A DNA stretch of 64,000 nt from Deltaproteobacteria bacterium (GTDB taxonomy: Bacteria; Myxococcota_A; Polyangia; DRWM01; JAAZOP01), in NCBI GenBank assembly GCA_016218815.1, contig JACRCX010000059.1:62001-126000 (forward strand), given 5' to 3'. The position numbers and the translations under genes are program-made. Under the pieces are notes generated by a model. It saw nothing but the letters and a program-made list of their open reading frames with translations. It was not told the origin of the DNA and did not search any database. This document shows positions 6,285-14,339 of this stretch, in pieces. The first letter of the stretch is position 1. Each line of letters begins with the position of its first letter.

Positions 6285-8360
6285 TCAACCCCCCATCCGC
6301 TCCAAAGCTTCCCCGGACTCGATCCACTCCTGCGTCTGCCGCTCGATTTCGGCTCTGGTCCGCCCGCGCCACTGCTCCAGGTCGACCAGCTTCTGCCAGT
6401 CGCTCGAGCTGAGCGTCGCCATCTGCTTCTCGACCGCGCGCAGATCCTCTTCCAGCTTGCGGATCGCCTCCTCCGCCGTCCGATGGCGCCGCGTCAGCCG
6501 CTCCCGCTCCCGCTGCTCCGCCTTCCTGACCGCATGCTCGTTCGCGGTATCGTTCCGGGCCGGACCGCCCTGCATTCCCGGTTCCTTGATCCTTGATCCT
6601 TGATCCTTGATCCCTGTCCCTTGCTCCCTGTTCCCTGCTCCCTGTTCCCTGTCCCCTGTTCGCCGGTTCCCGCTCCCCTGCCTCGCCGAAGGCGCAACGG
6701 AAGGACGGCGCACCGCCGGCGCCGGGGCGGCGGCGCGTTGCCGGCGCTCCACGAACTCGGCGTAACCGCCCCACTGCAGGTCGAGGCTCTCGCGGTCGAT
6801 GTGCAGGATGCGGGTCGTCGTCCGCTCGAGGAACGTCCGGTCGTGGGAGACCAGGAGGGCGGCGCCGGAGAACTCGACCAGCGCGCTCTCCAGGATCTCG
6901 CGCGAGGGGATGTCCAGGTGGTTCGTCGGCTCGTCGAGCAGCAGGAGATTGCGGGGCATGAGCAGCAGGCGGGCCAGCGCCAGGCGCGCCTTCTCGCCGC
7001 CGGACAGCGAGGCGATCTCGCGGCCCGTGTGCTCGTCGTGGAACTGGAACTTGCCGAGGTACTCGCGCGCCGCGTCGTCCGGCAGCTCGCCGCGGATCTC
7101 GCGCACCGATTCGATCAGGGTCTTGGACGGGTCGAGGTCCGCGAGGGTCTGGTCGGTGTAGCCGGCGGCGACATTGTAGCCCAGCCGCGCCTCGCCCTCG
7201 ACGATCGCCACGCGCCCGGAGTCCGCGACGCGCCGGTCGAACGCCGAGGCGATCGCCCACAGCAGCGTCGACTTGCCCGTGCCGTTGGGGCCGATCACGC
7301 CGATCCGTTCGCCCGCCTGCAGGTTGAAGCTGAGGCCGCGGTGCAGCACGCGGCCCGGCGGACCCCAGCCCAGGTTCTCGACGGAGAGCAGCACGCGGCC
7401 CGGCCGCGCCGCCTCCGGAAAGCGCAGCTTGCGCGCCGTCGGCGGCCCCCAGATGTCGCGCGGCCGATCCAGCTTCGAGATGCGCAGGAGCGACCGCTCG
7501 CGGCTCTTGGCCTGCTTGGCCTTCTGCGCCGCGAAGTTCTTGCGGATGAACTCCTCCTGCCGCTGGATCTCGGCGCACTGCAGGTCGTACGCCTTCCACT
7601 CGTGCTCCAGCCGCACGCGCCGCTCCTCGCCGTAGCGGTCGAAGCCGTGCGGATAGGAGGTGATCCCGCGGTCGGTCAGCTCGTCCACGCGCGTCGCCAT
7701 GCGCGAGAGGAACGTCCGGTCGTGGCTGACCAGGACGATCCCGCCCTTGTACGCCCGCAGCCGCTCTTCCAGCCGCTCCATCTGCCGGATGTCCAGGTGG
7801 TTGGTCGGCTCGTCGAGCAGCATCACCGACGGAGCGCGGAGCAGGAGCTGCGCCAGTGCCAGCCGGCGCCGCTCGCCCCCCGACAGCGTGCCCAGCGTCC
7901 GCGGGAAGTCCGCCTCGAAGAACCCGACGTCCTCGCCCAGCGCCGCGATGCGGTGCCCGACCGAGAACCCGTCGTCCAGCTCCAGCTCGCCCAGCACCCG
8001 CGCGTAGTCGTGCCACGCCTGCCGGTCGCCCTGCGCGACCTTCTCGGCCAGCGTCACGGCGTCCTGCGAGCGTTCGAGCTGCCGGGCGAAGGGCAGGGCG
8101 AGCGCCTGGCCCACGGTCGCCGCCTCGGCCAGCTCGCGCTCCTGGTCGAGCATGCCGATCGTCACGTCCTTCGCCGTCGCCACCCGCCCCTCGTCGGGCT
8201 CGACGCGGCCGCGCAGGATGCGCAAGAGCGTCGTCTTGCCCGCGCCGTTGGGCGCGACCAGCGCGATGCGCTCGCCTTCCTGGACCGCCATCGTCACGTG
8301 CTCGAACAGGTCGTGGCCCGGGAAGCCGAAGGAGACATCGTCGGCGGAGAGCAGAATCAC
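6285..8360 (-). CDS. ABC-F family ATPase (Uup-like), with repeat-encoded linker
   Basis: Soluble tandem-ABC ATPase of 691 aa; ABC-F proteins act on ribosomes (translation factors or antibiotic protection), and Uup-like members have a C-terminal coiled coil. The first ABC domain has Walker A APNGAGKTT (36-44), signature LSGGE (159-163) and Walker B LLDEPTNHLD. The second has IGPNGTGKST (356-365), LSGGE (452-456) and LLLDEPTNHLD. The inter-domain linker is about 215-320. Residues 562-596 are a Gly/Gln/Arg-rich heptapeptide repeat (REQG-G-type) encoded by a 7-nt DNA tandem, and a coiled coil follows (608-690). The start is GTG 8360. No transmembrane segments. Confidence 0.92.
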   Translation of the reverse strand: MILLSADDVSFGFPGHDLFEHVTMAVQEGERIALVAPNGAGKTTLLRILRGRVEPDEGRVATAKDVTIGMLDQERELAEAATVGQALALPFARQLERSQDAVTLAEKVAQGDRQAWHDYARVLGELELDDGFSVGHRIAALGEDVGFFEADFPRTLGTLSGGERRRLALAQLLLRAPSVMLLDEPTNHLDIRQMERLEERLRAYKGGIVLVSHDRTFLSRMATRVDELTDRGITSYPHGFDRYGEERRVRLEHEWKAYDLQCAEIQRQEEFIRKNFAAQKAKQAKSRERSLLRISKLDRPRDIWGPPTARKLRFPEAARPGRVLLSVENLGWGPPGRVLHRGLSFNLQAGERIGVIGPNGTGKSTLLWAIASAFDRRVADSGRVAIVEGEARLGYNVAAGYTDQTLADLDPSKTLIESVREIRGELPDDAAREYLGKFQFHDEHTGREIASLSGGEKARLALARLLLMPRNLLLLDEPTNHLDIPSREILESALVEFSGAALLVSHDRTFLERTTTRILHIDRESLDLQWGGYAEFVERRQRAAAPAPAVRRPSVAPSARQGSGNRRTGDREQGAGNREQGTGIKDQGSRIKEPGMQGGPARNDTANEHAVRKAEQRERERLTRRHRTAEEAIRKLEEDLRAVEKQMATLSSSDWQKLVDLEQWRGRTRAEIERQTQEWIESGEALERMGG
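6578..6665 (-). repeat. Heptanucleotide tandem inside the ABC-F coding sequence
   Basis: About twelve consecutive 7-nt units, AGGATCA-type then GGGAACA/GGGAGCA-type on the coding strand. Because 7 is not a multiple of 3, the peptide repeats every 21 nt. The tract encodes the linker between the second ABC domain and the C-terminal coiled coil (residues about 562-596). Unit-number changes not divisible by three would shift the frame. Confidence 0.85.
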
Positions 8361-8506
8361 GGCGCGGGAACCTAGCGGCGCGGGGTGCGGGCGTCAACCG
8401 CCTGCTTGCGCTTGCGCGGCTCCGGGCGGCGTGATAGACGACGGCCGCCCGGCACGGGGATTCGCCGTACTTGGGATTCGGCGCAAGCTGCCGGGGGAGG
8501 GCGCAA

Positions 8507-9229
8507 ATGGCAAAGCAGGTCGGATGGATCCGGGCGGGGTTCGTGCTCTTGGCGGCGGCGATCGGCGCGTGCTATACGGTGCCGGCCCCGCAGCCCACAC
8601 AGCCCACGGTCACGACGCCGGTGACGGAGCCGACGCGCGTGGTCCACATGAACGGCCAGAACGAGGGGCCGACGGAGCCCGTGCCGCCGCCCGAGCCGGC
8701 GCGCAACCCGGAGCTGGACTCGGCCGCCTACCGCGCGCGCGCCCTCGAGGCCCAGCAGGTCCTGAACTTCAACGAGGACGCGAACTTCGGCGGCGGCGAG
8801 CTGGTCTCGGGCTTCGAACCCGATCCCTGGGCCTTCCCCCTCACCGCCGGCGGCGGACGCGACTTCATCGACATCAAGACCCTGGGCCTCATCGACGAGG
8901 AATCCGGCGAGCCGTGCGGCCAGGCCTACGTCACCCGCAAGCCCGACTTCCACTTCACCTTGACCGATGCCGGCCAGTACCCGCTCGTCCGCTTCTGGGT
9001 CGTCACCGACAACGAGGCCGACGCGACCCTGCTGATCAACGACCCCTCGGGCCGCTGGCGCTGCAACGACGACCACGGACATGCGGACTGGGGTGTGGAA
9101 CGCGCCCCGGCGGTCGACTTCTACGCCCCCGAAAGCGGCCGCTACGACATCTGGGTCGGCACGTACGAGCAGTCCGCGCACAACCCCGCCAATCTGTACG
9201 TCACCGAGCTCGAGTCGAACCACCCCTAG
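8507..9229 (+). CDS. Lipoprotein with PPC-like (pre-peptidase C-terminal) domain
   Basis: 240-aa predicted lipoprotein from ATG 8507, preceded by GGGGGAGGG. The signal peptide ends in AIGAC. A Pro/Thr-rich spacer follows, then a compact beta domain at about residues 115-235 with DFHFTLTDAGQYPLVRFWV, DNEADATLLI, a NDD turn and SGRYDIWVGTY, a pattern like bacterial pre-peptidase C-terminal domains, which act as secretion or binding appendages. The gene is monocistronic on the plus strand and ends just before a double hairpin shared with the convergent gene at 9333. The substrate or partner is unknown. Confidence 0.72.
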   Translation: MAKQVGWIRAGFVLLAAAIGACYTVPAPQPTQPTVTTPVTEPTRVVHMNGQNEGPTEPVPPPEPARNPELDSAAYRARALEAQQVLNFNEDANFGGGELVSGFEPDPWAFPLTAGGGRDFIDIKTLGLIDEESGEPCGQAYVTRKPDFHFTLTDAGQYPLVRFWVVTDNEADATLLINDPSGRWRCNDDHGHADWGVERAPAVDFYAPESGRYDIWVGTYEQSAHNPANLYVTELESNHP

Positions 9230-9252
9230 GCCTACGATCCCCCCTACCACTT

Positions 9253-9308
9253 CCGAACCGCGCCCTTCAGGGCGCGGCCACTGCCGCGGGCTGAAGCCCG
9301 CGGTTCGG
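9253..9308 (-). repeat. REP-like double hairpin, copy B (inverted relative to A)
   Basis: CCGAACCGCGCCCTTCAGGG followed by a second arm CCGCGGGCTGAAGCCCGCGG: exactly copy A read on the other strand, with a shorter spacer. It fills the gap between convergent genes ending at 9229 (+) and 9333 (-), where it could act as a bidirectional terminator. Confidence 0.9.
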
Positions 9309-9332
9309 ATAACCGGCGTACAAGTCGCCGGC

Positions 9333-10712
9333 CTACAGCTCCAGGATCAACGGCGTGACCGCCGCGACCGTCTCCCACTGCGTGTCGTCGTCCGCGCGCA
9401 GGCGGTAGATCGCGAACGAGCCCTCGACCACCCCCGTCCCCAGCAGCTCGGCCTCGTCCACGATCGAGGGCAGCGCGGGGACGACGATGCTCGTCCCGTC
9501 CATCGGGCCGCGGATCGTCCAGACGCGGCCGATGTCGTCCTCCAGGATCAACAGCGGGTAGACGTCGTTGTCCCACGCCTCCCACTCGACCGGGTCGTGC
9601 AGCGGGTACGGCGTCACCCCGGTCGGGTGGGTCATCTGCGGCAGGTCGAGCAGCGTCACCGACTGCACCCCCGCGCCGGGATAACCGTCCTCGATCGCGC
9701 ACGAGTAGTCGTCGTTCTGGACCAGGCAGTACTGCGTGCGGACGTCCTCCACCGCGACGCCGGGCGGCTCCACGTACTCCACCGTGTACACCACCGAGTT
9801 CCAGTCGCTCGACGGGTCGGTGGCCGTCGGGTACCCCACCGTCGCCGAGCCGACCGTCAGGTACGTGGTGATCCAACCCAGGCCGCTCGTGCGCAGGCGG
9901 CTCTCCACCCGCGCCGGCATCGGGAACGAGCCCTCCACGACCGTCGGCGTCGCCCCCGTCGCGAAATCGAGATCGAAAGTCGTCGCGCCCGTTATCGCCG
10001 CGTGGTCCACCAGCAGCCAGTGATCGACCGTCATCTCCAGGTGCTGCCCCGTCGAGCCCGCCCCGCTGTGCCGCTCCGCCGCGACGATCGTGAACGCCGC
10101 CCCGGGCTCCACCTGGATCGACCAGTCCGGACCGCTCGACCAGTACGACTCGCCGTGCACGGTCGTCCCGACGCTCAGGGTGTTGGCGTCCGCGGCCATC
10201 CCGGTCACCGTCCCGGACAGCTCCACGAGGTCCGGCGACGGCCCGCGCCGCCCCACGCCCAGCTCGACCTCCCCGTCCGCCTCGACCACGCCTGTCCGGC
10301 TGTTGACGACGTAGCCCTCGAGGGCCGCGGTGACGGCGGCCTCGCCGAGCGACCAGTCGATCGCGTCGAACGTCGCCCGCCCGTCCGCCTCGGTAGTCTC
10401 CTCGACCCGCTCCCCGCCCGGCTTGTCGAGCGCCACGGTCGCGCCTTCGGCCGGGTGTCCGTCCGGATCGTACCACTCGTACGCCGTCACCAGCACCGAG
10501 AGCGTGCCCGTCGCCGCGTCCCCCTCGCCCCCGCCGTCGCCCTCCGCGTCCGGCTCGGCGTCCCCGTTCGCATCGGCGTCCGCCGCGCCGTCCTCGCGCA
10601 CGACGTCGTCGCGCCCCCCGTCATCGACCGCGGAGTCGTCGTCCCCGCATCCCGCCGCCGCGGCGCAAGCCAGCCCGATCATGGTCATCCAGCTCAAGAA
10701 TCGAGAGCCCAT
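9333..10712 (-). CDS. Lipoprotein with acidic tether and carboxypeptidase-regulatory-like repeat
   Basis: 459-aa predicted lipoprotein. ATG 10712 is preceded by a very strong GGAAGGAGGAGGGACC. Lipobox AAAGC is followed by a striking Asp/Glu/Gly/Ala tether (about residues 23-70). A Ser/Thr-poor beta domain follows (GHPAEGATVALDKPGGERVEETTEADGRATF), typical of carboxypeptidase-regulatory or CNA-B type Ig folds, then a long all-beta region without recognisable catalytic motifs. Probably a surface or periplasmic structural or binding protein; the function is unknown. It is convergent with the PPC-like gene and separated from it by a double hairpin. Confidence 0.72.
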   Translation of the reverse strand: MGSRFLSWMTMIGLACAAAAGCGDDDSAVDDGGRDDVVREDGAADADANGDAEPDAEGDGGGEGDAATGTLSVLVTAYEWYDPDGHPAEGATVALDKPGGERVEETTEADGRATFDAIDWSLGEAAVTAALEGYVVNSRTGVVEADGEVELGVGRRGPSPDLVELSGTVTGMAADANTLSVGTTVHGESYWSSGPDWSIQVEPGAAFTIVAAERHSGAGSTGQHLEMTVDHWLLVDHAAITGATTFDLDFATGATPTVVEGSFPMPARVESRLRTSGLGWITTYLTVGSATVGYPTATDPSSDWNSVVYTVEYVEPPGVAVEDVRTQYCLVQNDDYSCAIEDGYPGAGVQSVTLLDLPQMTHPTGVTPYPLHDPVEWEAWDNDVYPLLILEDDIGRVWTIRGPMDGTSIVVPALPSIVDEAELLGTGVVEGSFAIYRLRADDDTQWETVAAVTPLILEL

Positions 10713-10802
10713 GGTCCCTCCTCCTTCCTTCGCAACGATCGTCTGCGCGGAAGGGTAGCACCGCGCGGAAGGGGGCGTCCAGCAGGACGGAAGGCTCGAA
10801 AC

Positions 10803-11909
10803 CTACGCCGCCGGCCGCAGGTGCGCCTCGATGATGCGCTTCGCGTAGGTCGTGTAGGGGGGGCAGACGATTCCGAGCGGGTCGAGCGCCTCGCGGGCGC
10901 GGGCGTCGTCGTGACGGTTGCGGCCCAGCAGCAGGCGCAGCGAGCGCAGCGGGACGCCCAGCGCGTCGCCGGCGCGCGCGACCGCCGGCAGGACGCCGGG
11001 CAGCGACAGGAGGTGCCGCTGCACGACGGGATTGGCGAAGAGCCGCGGGTGCGCCAAGCCGATCCGATCCGACAGGTCGTCCATCAGCTCGCGCAACGTC
11101 GGCGACTGCGGGTCGACCAGCGCGTAGGCGTGACCGCGGAACGCGCGCATCGAGGCCAGCGCCACGATCGCCTTCACCACGTAGTCCGCCGGCGACAGCG
11201 GCACGATGCACTTCCCGCCCTCGGGCGCCGGCCAGGGCAGCCAGGCCGGCCAGCCCCGACCCATCCGCAACAGGCGGACCAGCGGCCCCAACCCGTGCCC
11301 GCGGTCGATCTCCCCCGTCTCCGCGTCCCCCACCACCAGGCCCGGTCGCACGCAAACCAACGGCAGCGTCCGCCGCGCGTCCCGCGCCCGCGCCTCCATC
11401 TCGAAGACCGAGCGATCCAGCCCGTCGATGAAATGCTGCCCGACGTCGAACCAGTCCTCGTAGAACGTCCCCGGATAGTCGCCGCTCACCTCGGTCGAGG
11501 ACACCAGCAGGAACGACTCGAGCGCCCGCGAACGGTGGGCGAAGGCCAGCACGCTCTCCAGCGCCCGCACGTTGTCCATCGCCGCCCGCTCGGCCGTCCG
11601 TCGCGGTCCCGGCCCGAACGACAGCGCGTGCACGAACACCGTCGCCTCTCCCAGTACCCGCTCCGCCGTCTCCCCCGGCAGGTCGAGGCCCGGCTCCAGC
11701 GCGTCGCCGGCGAAGAGCAGGACCGAGCCGCGCGGGCTGGGGTAGCGGCGCGTGACCCGCGCCACCGCCGCGTGCGCCCGCGGCAGCTCGTCGGGCTGCG
11801 CCAGCACGAACGCCGGCCGCCCCGTGCGCACCAGCTCCAGCAGCAGGCGCCGCCCCAGGAAGCTCGTCCCCCCCGTCAGGAACACCGCGCCGGTCCGTGC
11901 GTCGCCCAT
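10803..11909 (-). CDS. Extended SDR / thioester-reductase-like protein lacking the YxxxK pair
   Basis: 368 aa from ATG 11909. The N-terminal Rossmann signature TGGTSFLGRRLL matches NAD(P)-binding extended SDRs of the acyl-CoA/thioester reductase type (NAD_binding_4), followed by VSSTEVSGDYPG and VRPGLVVGD. At the place of the catalytic Y-x3-K the sequence reads LDRSVFEME, so Tyr is Leu and Lys is Val. The nucleotide fold is therefore likely but standard SDR chemistry is not. It may be a non-catalytic or repurposed homologue. A TTTGCG-type element lies upstream but points to the divergent lipoprotein gene. Fold assignment is firm, function open. Confidence 0.75.
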   Translation of the reverse strand: MGDARTGAVFLTGGTSFLGRRLLLELVRTGRPAFVLAQPDELPRAHAAVARVTRRYPSPRGSVLLFAGDALEPGLDLPGETAERVLGEATVFVHALSFGPGPRRTAERAAMDNVRALESVLAFAHRSRALESFLLVSSTEVSGDYPGTFYEDWFDVGQHFIDGLDRSVFEMEARARDARRTLPLVCVRPGLVVGDAETGEIDRGHGLGPLVRLLRMGRGWPAWLPWPAPEGGKCIVPLSPADYVVKAIVALASMRAFRGHAYALVDPQSPTLRELMDDLSDRIGLAHPRLFANPVVQRHLLSLPGVLPAVARAGDALGVPLRSLRLLLGRNRHDDARAREALDPLGIVCPPYTTYAKRIIEAHLRPAA

Positions 11910-11972
11910 CGCGGGTGAGCGTGCCACGATCCATGCGCGGTCGTCCACCTTCCGCTCGCCGGAACCGGACCA

Positions 11973-12022
11973 GGATTTCGCGCAAAGCTCGCCAAGGACC
12001 GCAAAGGACGCAAAGAGGAAGG
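11973..12022 (+). repeat. TTTGCG-type dispersed element between SDR and Cys-rich lipoprotein
   Basis: GGATTTCGCGCAAAGCTCGC... ending GACGCAAAGAGG, in forward orientation toward the lipoprotein gene at 12121, about 100 nt away. A seven-C run follows (12075-12081), as at several other copies. Confidence 0.75.
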
Positions 12023-12120
12023 GCAGGTCCGGTCCCGGAGCCACCCCCCTTCGGTGTTCATCGGTGGTTCCTTTCCCCCCCGACTGGTGTATATCCGTGG
12101 TTCCTCGGGAGGTGGATCCG

Positions 12121-12465
12121 ATGCCTGTTCCCCTGCTCCGCGCCGCGTCGCTGCTCGCCCTGATCGGTGGTTCCTCCGCCTGCGACGAGGGCTCCGCGCC
12201 GCTCGACCCGACCTGCTGCGGAGACGTTTACCCGGTGTGGTGCGCGCGCTACGCCGAGTGCGATCCGGTCACGTTTTCGCTGTCGTGGAGCGATCCGGCC
12301 AACTGCTCGGCGGAACAGGTCCCGACCTGCCAGGGCGGCCATGACGCCGAGCGGCTGTGCGCGGCGCGGACGGCGTCGCAGACCGACGCCTGCGTCGCGG
12401 CGCTCGTCGCTGCTGGCTGCGATGATCTGTTCGGGTCAACTCCGTTGCCGCGCGCTTGCATGTAG
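12121..12465 (+). CDS. Small Cys-rich lipoprotein
   Basis: 114-aa protein from ATG 12121, the first Met after the repeat-rich leader and preceded by GGAGGTGGATCCG. It has a hydrophobic signal with a possible lipobox ending SSAC. The mature part has more than ten cysteines, including a CC pair, suggesting a small disulfide-stabilised domain as in short Cys-rich lipoproteins of Myxococcota. No catalytic motif is seen. A TTTGCG-type element begins 3 nt after its stop and forms the leader of the next gene. Confidence 0.65.
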   Translation: MPVPLLRAASLLALIGGSSACDEGSAPLDPTCCGDVYPVWCARYAECDPVTFSLSWSDPANCSAEQVPTCQGGHDAERLCAARTASQTDACVAALVAAGCDDLFGSTPLPRACM

Positions 12466-12467
12466 AG

Positions 12468-12514
12468 GTTTCGCGCAAAGGGCGCAAAGAGGCAAAGGAC
12501 GCAAAGAGGGAAGG
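12468..12514 (+). repeat. TTTGCG-type dispersed element providing the aminotransferase leader
   Basis: TTTCGCGCAAAGGGCGCAAA, then GAGGCAAAGGACGCAAAGAG and GGAAGG, stopping 5 nt before the aminotransferase ATG. The purine-rich GAGGGAAGGG at its end is the only candidate ribosome binding site, so here the repeat appears to have become the translation-initiation region. Confidence 0.8.
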
Positions 12515-12518
12515 GAAC

Positions 12519-13703
12519 ATGCCGAAACTGTCGAGTCGCAACGATGCCGTGAAACCTTCGCCGACGCTGGCCATTACCGCACGCGCCAACGCGATGCGCG
12601 CCCAGGGCGCGGACGTCGTGGGGTTCGGGGCGGGGGAGCCCGACTTCGAGACGCCCGCGCACATCTCCGACGCGGCCGTGGCCGCCTTGCGCGCCGGCTT
12701 CACGCGCTACACGCCGGAGGCGGGCATCCCCGAGCTGCGGATCGCGATCGCCGCCCGCGCCTCGCGCGACCTCGGCCTCACCTTCACCAGGGACAACGTC
12801 GCCGTCACCGTCGGCGGCAAGCAGGGGATCTACGAGTTCTTCCTCGCCGCGCTCGAGCCCGGCGACGAGGTCCTCATCCCGACCCCGTGCTGGGTCTCCT
12901 ACCCCGACCAGGTGACCATCGCCGGCGGCAAGCCGGTGTTCGTCGAGGGGACGGCCGAACGCGGCTTCGTCCCGTCCTCGACCCAGCTCGCCGCGGCCGT
13001 CACGCCCCGCACCCGCGCGCTCGTGATCTGCTCCCCGTCCAACCCGACCGGGGCGGTGTGGACCGAGGCGGACCTGGGCGCGGCGGCGGAGCTGGCGCGC
13101 GAGCACGACCTGTGGATCCTGTCGGACGAGATCTACTCCGAGCTGGTCTACGAAGGCCGCCACCGCTCGGTCCTCCACGTCGCCCCGGGCGCGGCGTCCC
13201 GCGTCTGCGTCGCCAGCGGCGCCAGCAAGACCTACGCGATGACCGGCTGGCGCGTGGGCTGGGTCGTCGCCCCGCCGGCCCTGGCCAAGGCCATCGCCGT
13301 GTACACGGGCCACACCGTCTCCGCGCCGACCTCGTTCGCCCAGAAGGGCGCCGTCGCGGCCCTGACCGGGTCCCAGGACGACATTCCGAAGTGGCGCAGC
13401 ACGTTCCGCCAGCGCCGCGACCGCATCGTCGAGCTGTGCGGGGCGATTCCCGGCTGCAAGCCGTTCGTGCCCACCGGCGCCTTCTACCTGTGGGTCGACG
13501 TGCGCGAGGTCCTCGGGCGCGGAGCCCCCGGCCTGGGCACCTCGGACGAGCTGGCCGCCCGGCTCCTCGAGAACGCCAAGGTGGCGCTCGTCCCCGGCAG
13601 CGCCTTCTGCGCCGAGGGCTTCGTCCGCCTCTCCTTCGCGACGTCCATGGAGCGCATCGAGGAAGGCTGCCGCCGCATCCGCAAGTTCGTGGAAGGGATC
13701 TGA
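12519..13703 (+). CDS. Class I PLP-dependent aminotransferase (aspartate aminotransferase type)
   Basis: 394-aa fold-type I aminotransferase, cytoplasmic, of the AspC family found in amino-acid biosynthesis. PLP residues are visible: PSNPTG (173-178), SDEIY (202-206) and SGASK with Schiff-base Lys237, then TGWRVGW with Arg245. Length and motifs are standard. Start ATG 12519 follows a repeat-derived GAGGGAAGGG. The stop TGA (13701-13703) overlaps the first bases of a REP-like element that also encodes the end of the convergent dCMP deaminase gene. Substrate preference (aspartate, prephenate or other) cannot be fixed from sequence. Confidence 0.92.
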   Translation: MPKLSSRNDAVKPSPTLAITARANAMRAQGADVVGFGAGEPDFETPAHISDAAVAALRAGFTRYTPEAGIPELRIAIAARASRDLGLTFTRDNVAVTVGGKQGIYEFFLAALEPGDEVLIPTPCWVSYPDQVTIAGGKPVFVEGTAERGFVPSSTQLAAAVTPRTRALVICSPSNPTGAVWTEADLGAAAELAREHDLWILSDEIYSELVYEGRHRSVLHVAPGAASRVCVASGASKTYAMTGWRVGWVVAPPALAKAIAVYTGHTVSAPTSFAQKGAVAALTGSQDDIPKWRSTFRQRRDRIVELCGAIPGCKPFVPTGAFYLWVDVREVLGRGAPGLGTSDELAARLLENAKVALVPGSAFCAEGFVRLSFATSMERIEEGCRRIRKFVEGI

Positions 13704-13766
13704 ACCGCGGGCTTCAGCCCGCGGCTGGTCTCCTGCCGGAGCCGCGCCCTGAAGGGCGCGGTTCGG
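13702..13766 (+). repeat. REP-like double hairpin, copy C, shared by two gene ends
   Basis: Forward copy: GAACCGCGGGCTTCAGCCCG then CCGCGCCCTGAAGGGCGCGG. It overlaps the stop codon of the upstream aminotransferase and, on the other strand, the last 17 codons and stop region of dCMP deaminase. Confidence 0.9.
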
Positions 13767-14256
13767 TGATGGAACGCCGTCCCGGTCCTCCGGGGCGCGG
13801 CTTCGCCGCCTTCTCGGCCTCCTCCAACGACAGGATCCGCAGTCCCAGGCGCTTCGCGATGCGGAAGATGCGCTCCTCGCGGTAGAACTCGTCGTAGACG
13901 ATCGTCGTGATCCCGGCGTTCGCGCAGAGCTTGAAGCAGTTCCAGCACGGACTCGCCGTCGTGTACAGCGTCGCCTCATCGATGCGGATGCCGTTGCGCG
14001 CGGCCTGCAGGATCGCATTGGCCTCGGCGTGGATCGTCGCCACGCAGTGCCCGCCTTCCATCATGTGCCCGATCTCGTCGCAGTGCGGCAGTCCGCGGAT
14101 CGACCCGTTGTAGCCCGTGGAAAGGATCATCCGGTCGCGCACGACCACCGCGCCGACGTTCTTGCGGTCGCACGTCGACCGCCGCTTCGCCTCGTGCGCG
14201 ATGTTCATGAAATACCGATCCCACGAAACCCGCCCCCCGTCCCTCTCCCGCTTCAT
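13714..14256 (-). CDS. dCMP deaminase (ComEB-like) with repeat-encoded C-terminus
   Basis: 180-aa zinc-dependent deoxycytidylate deaminase, producing dUMP for thymidylate synthesis. Zinc ligands are visible as HAE (76-78) and PCWNC (Cys104, Cys107), with the GYNG substrate segment at 48-51. Start ATG 14256 (MKRERDGG) follows GAGGAACAGGCG. Residues about 164-180 (EPRPSGRGSGRRPAAG) are translated from a REP-like double hairpin, an added basic tail absent from normal family members. The gene lies downstream of RNase J on the same strand, separated by a heptamer array. Confidence 0.92.
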   Translation of the reverse strand: MKRERDGGRVSWDRYFMNIAHEAKRRSTCDRKNVGAVVVRDRMILSTGYNGSIRGLPHCDEIGHMMEGGHCVATIHAEANAILQAARNGIRIDEATLYTTASPCWNCFKLCANAGITTIVYDEFYREERIFRIAKRLGLRILSLEEAEKAAKPRPGGPGRRSITEPRPSGRGSGRRPAAG

Positions 14257-14286
14257 CGCCTGTTCCTCGGACGTCCACGACTGGGT

Positions 14287-14323
14287 ACTGAAAACTGAAA
14301 ACCGAAAACTGAAAACTGAAAAC
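14287..14323 (-). repeat. GTTTTCA heptamer array downstream of rnj
   Basis: Five units of GTTTTCA/GTTTTCG in the sense orientation of the RNase J gene, starting 17 nt after its TAG stop and ending about 30 nt before the dCMP deaminase start. One of four arrays found at 3-prime ends of genes in this window. Confidence 0.85.
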
Positions 14324-14339
14324 CTGGAGCCCCCCCTCC

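Noticed and set aside
9081..11918. A 945-codon plus-strand frame opposite two minus-strand genes
   Set aside because: Runs through a REP element and two convincing antisense genes; composition is Arg/His/Pro-rich with no domain.
14287..14323. Heptamer array as a CRISPR or phage attachment site
   Set aside because: Units are 7 nt with no spacers, no cas genes and no integrase nearby.
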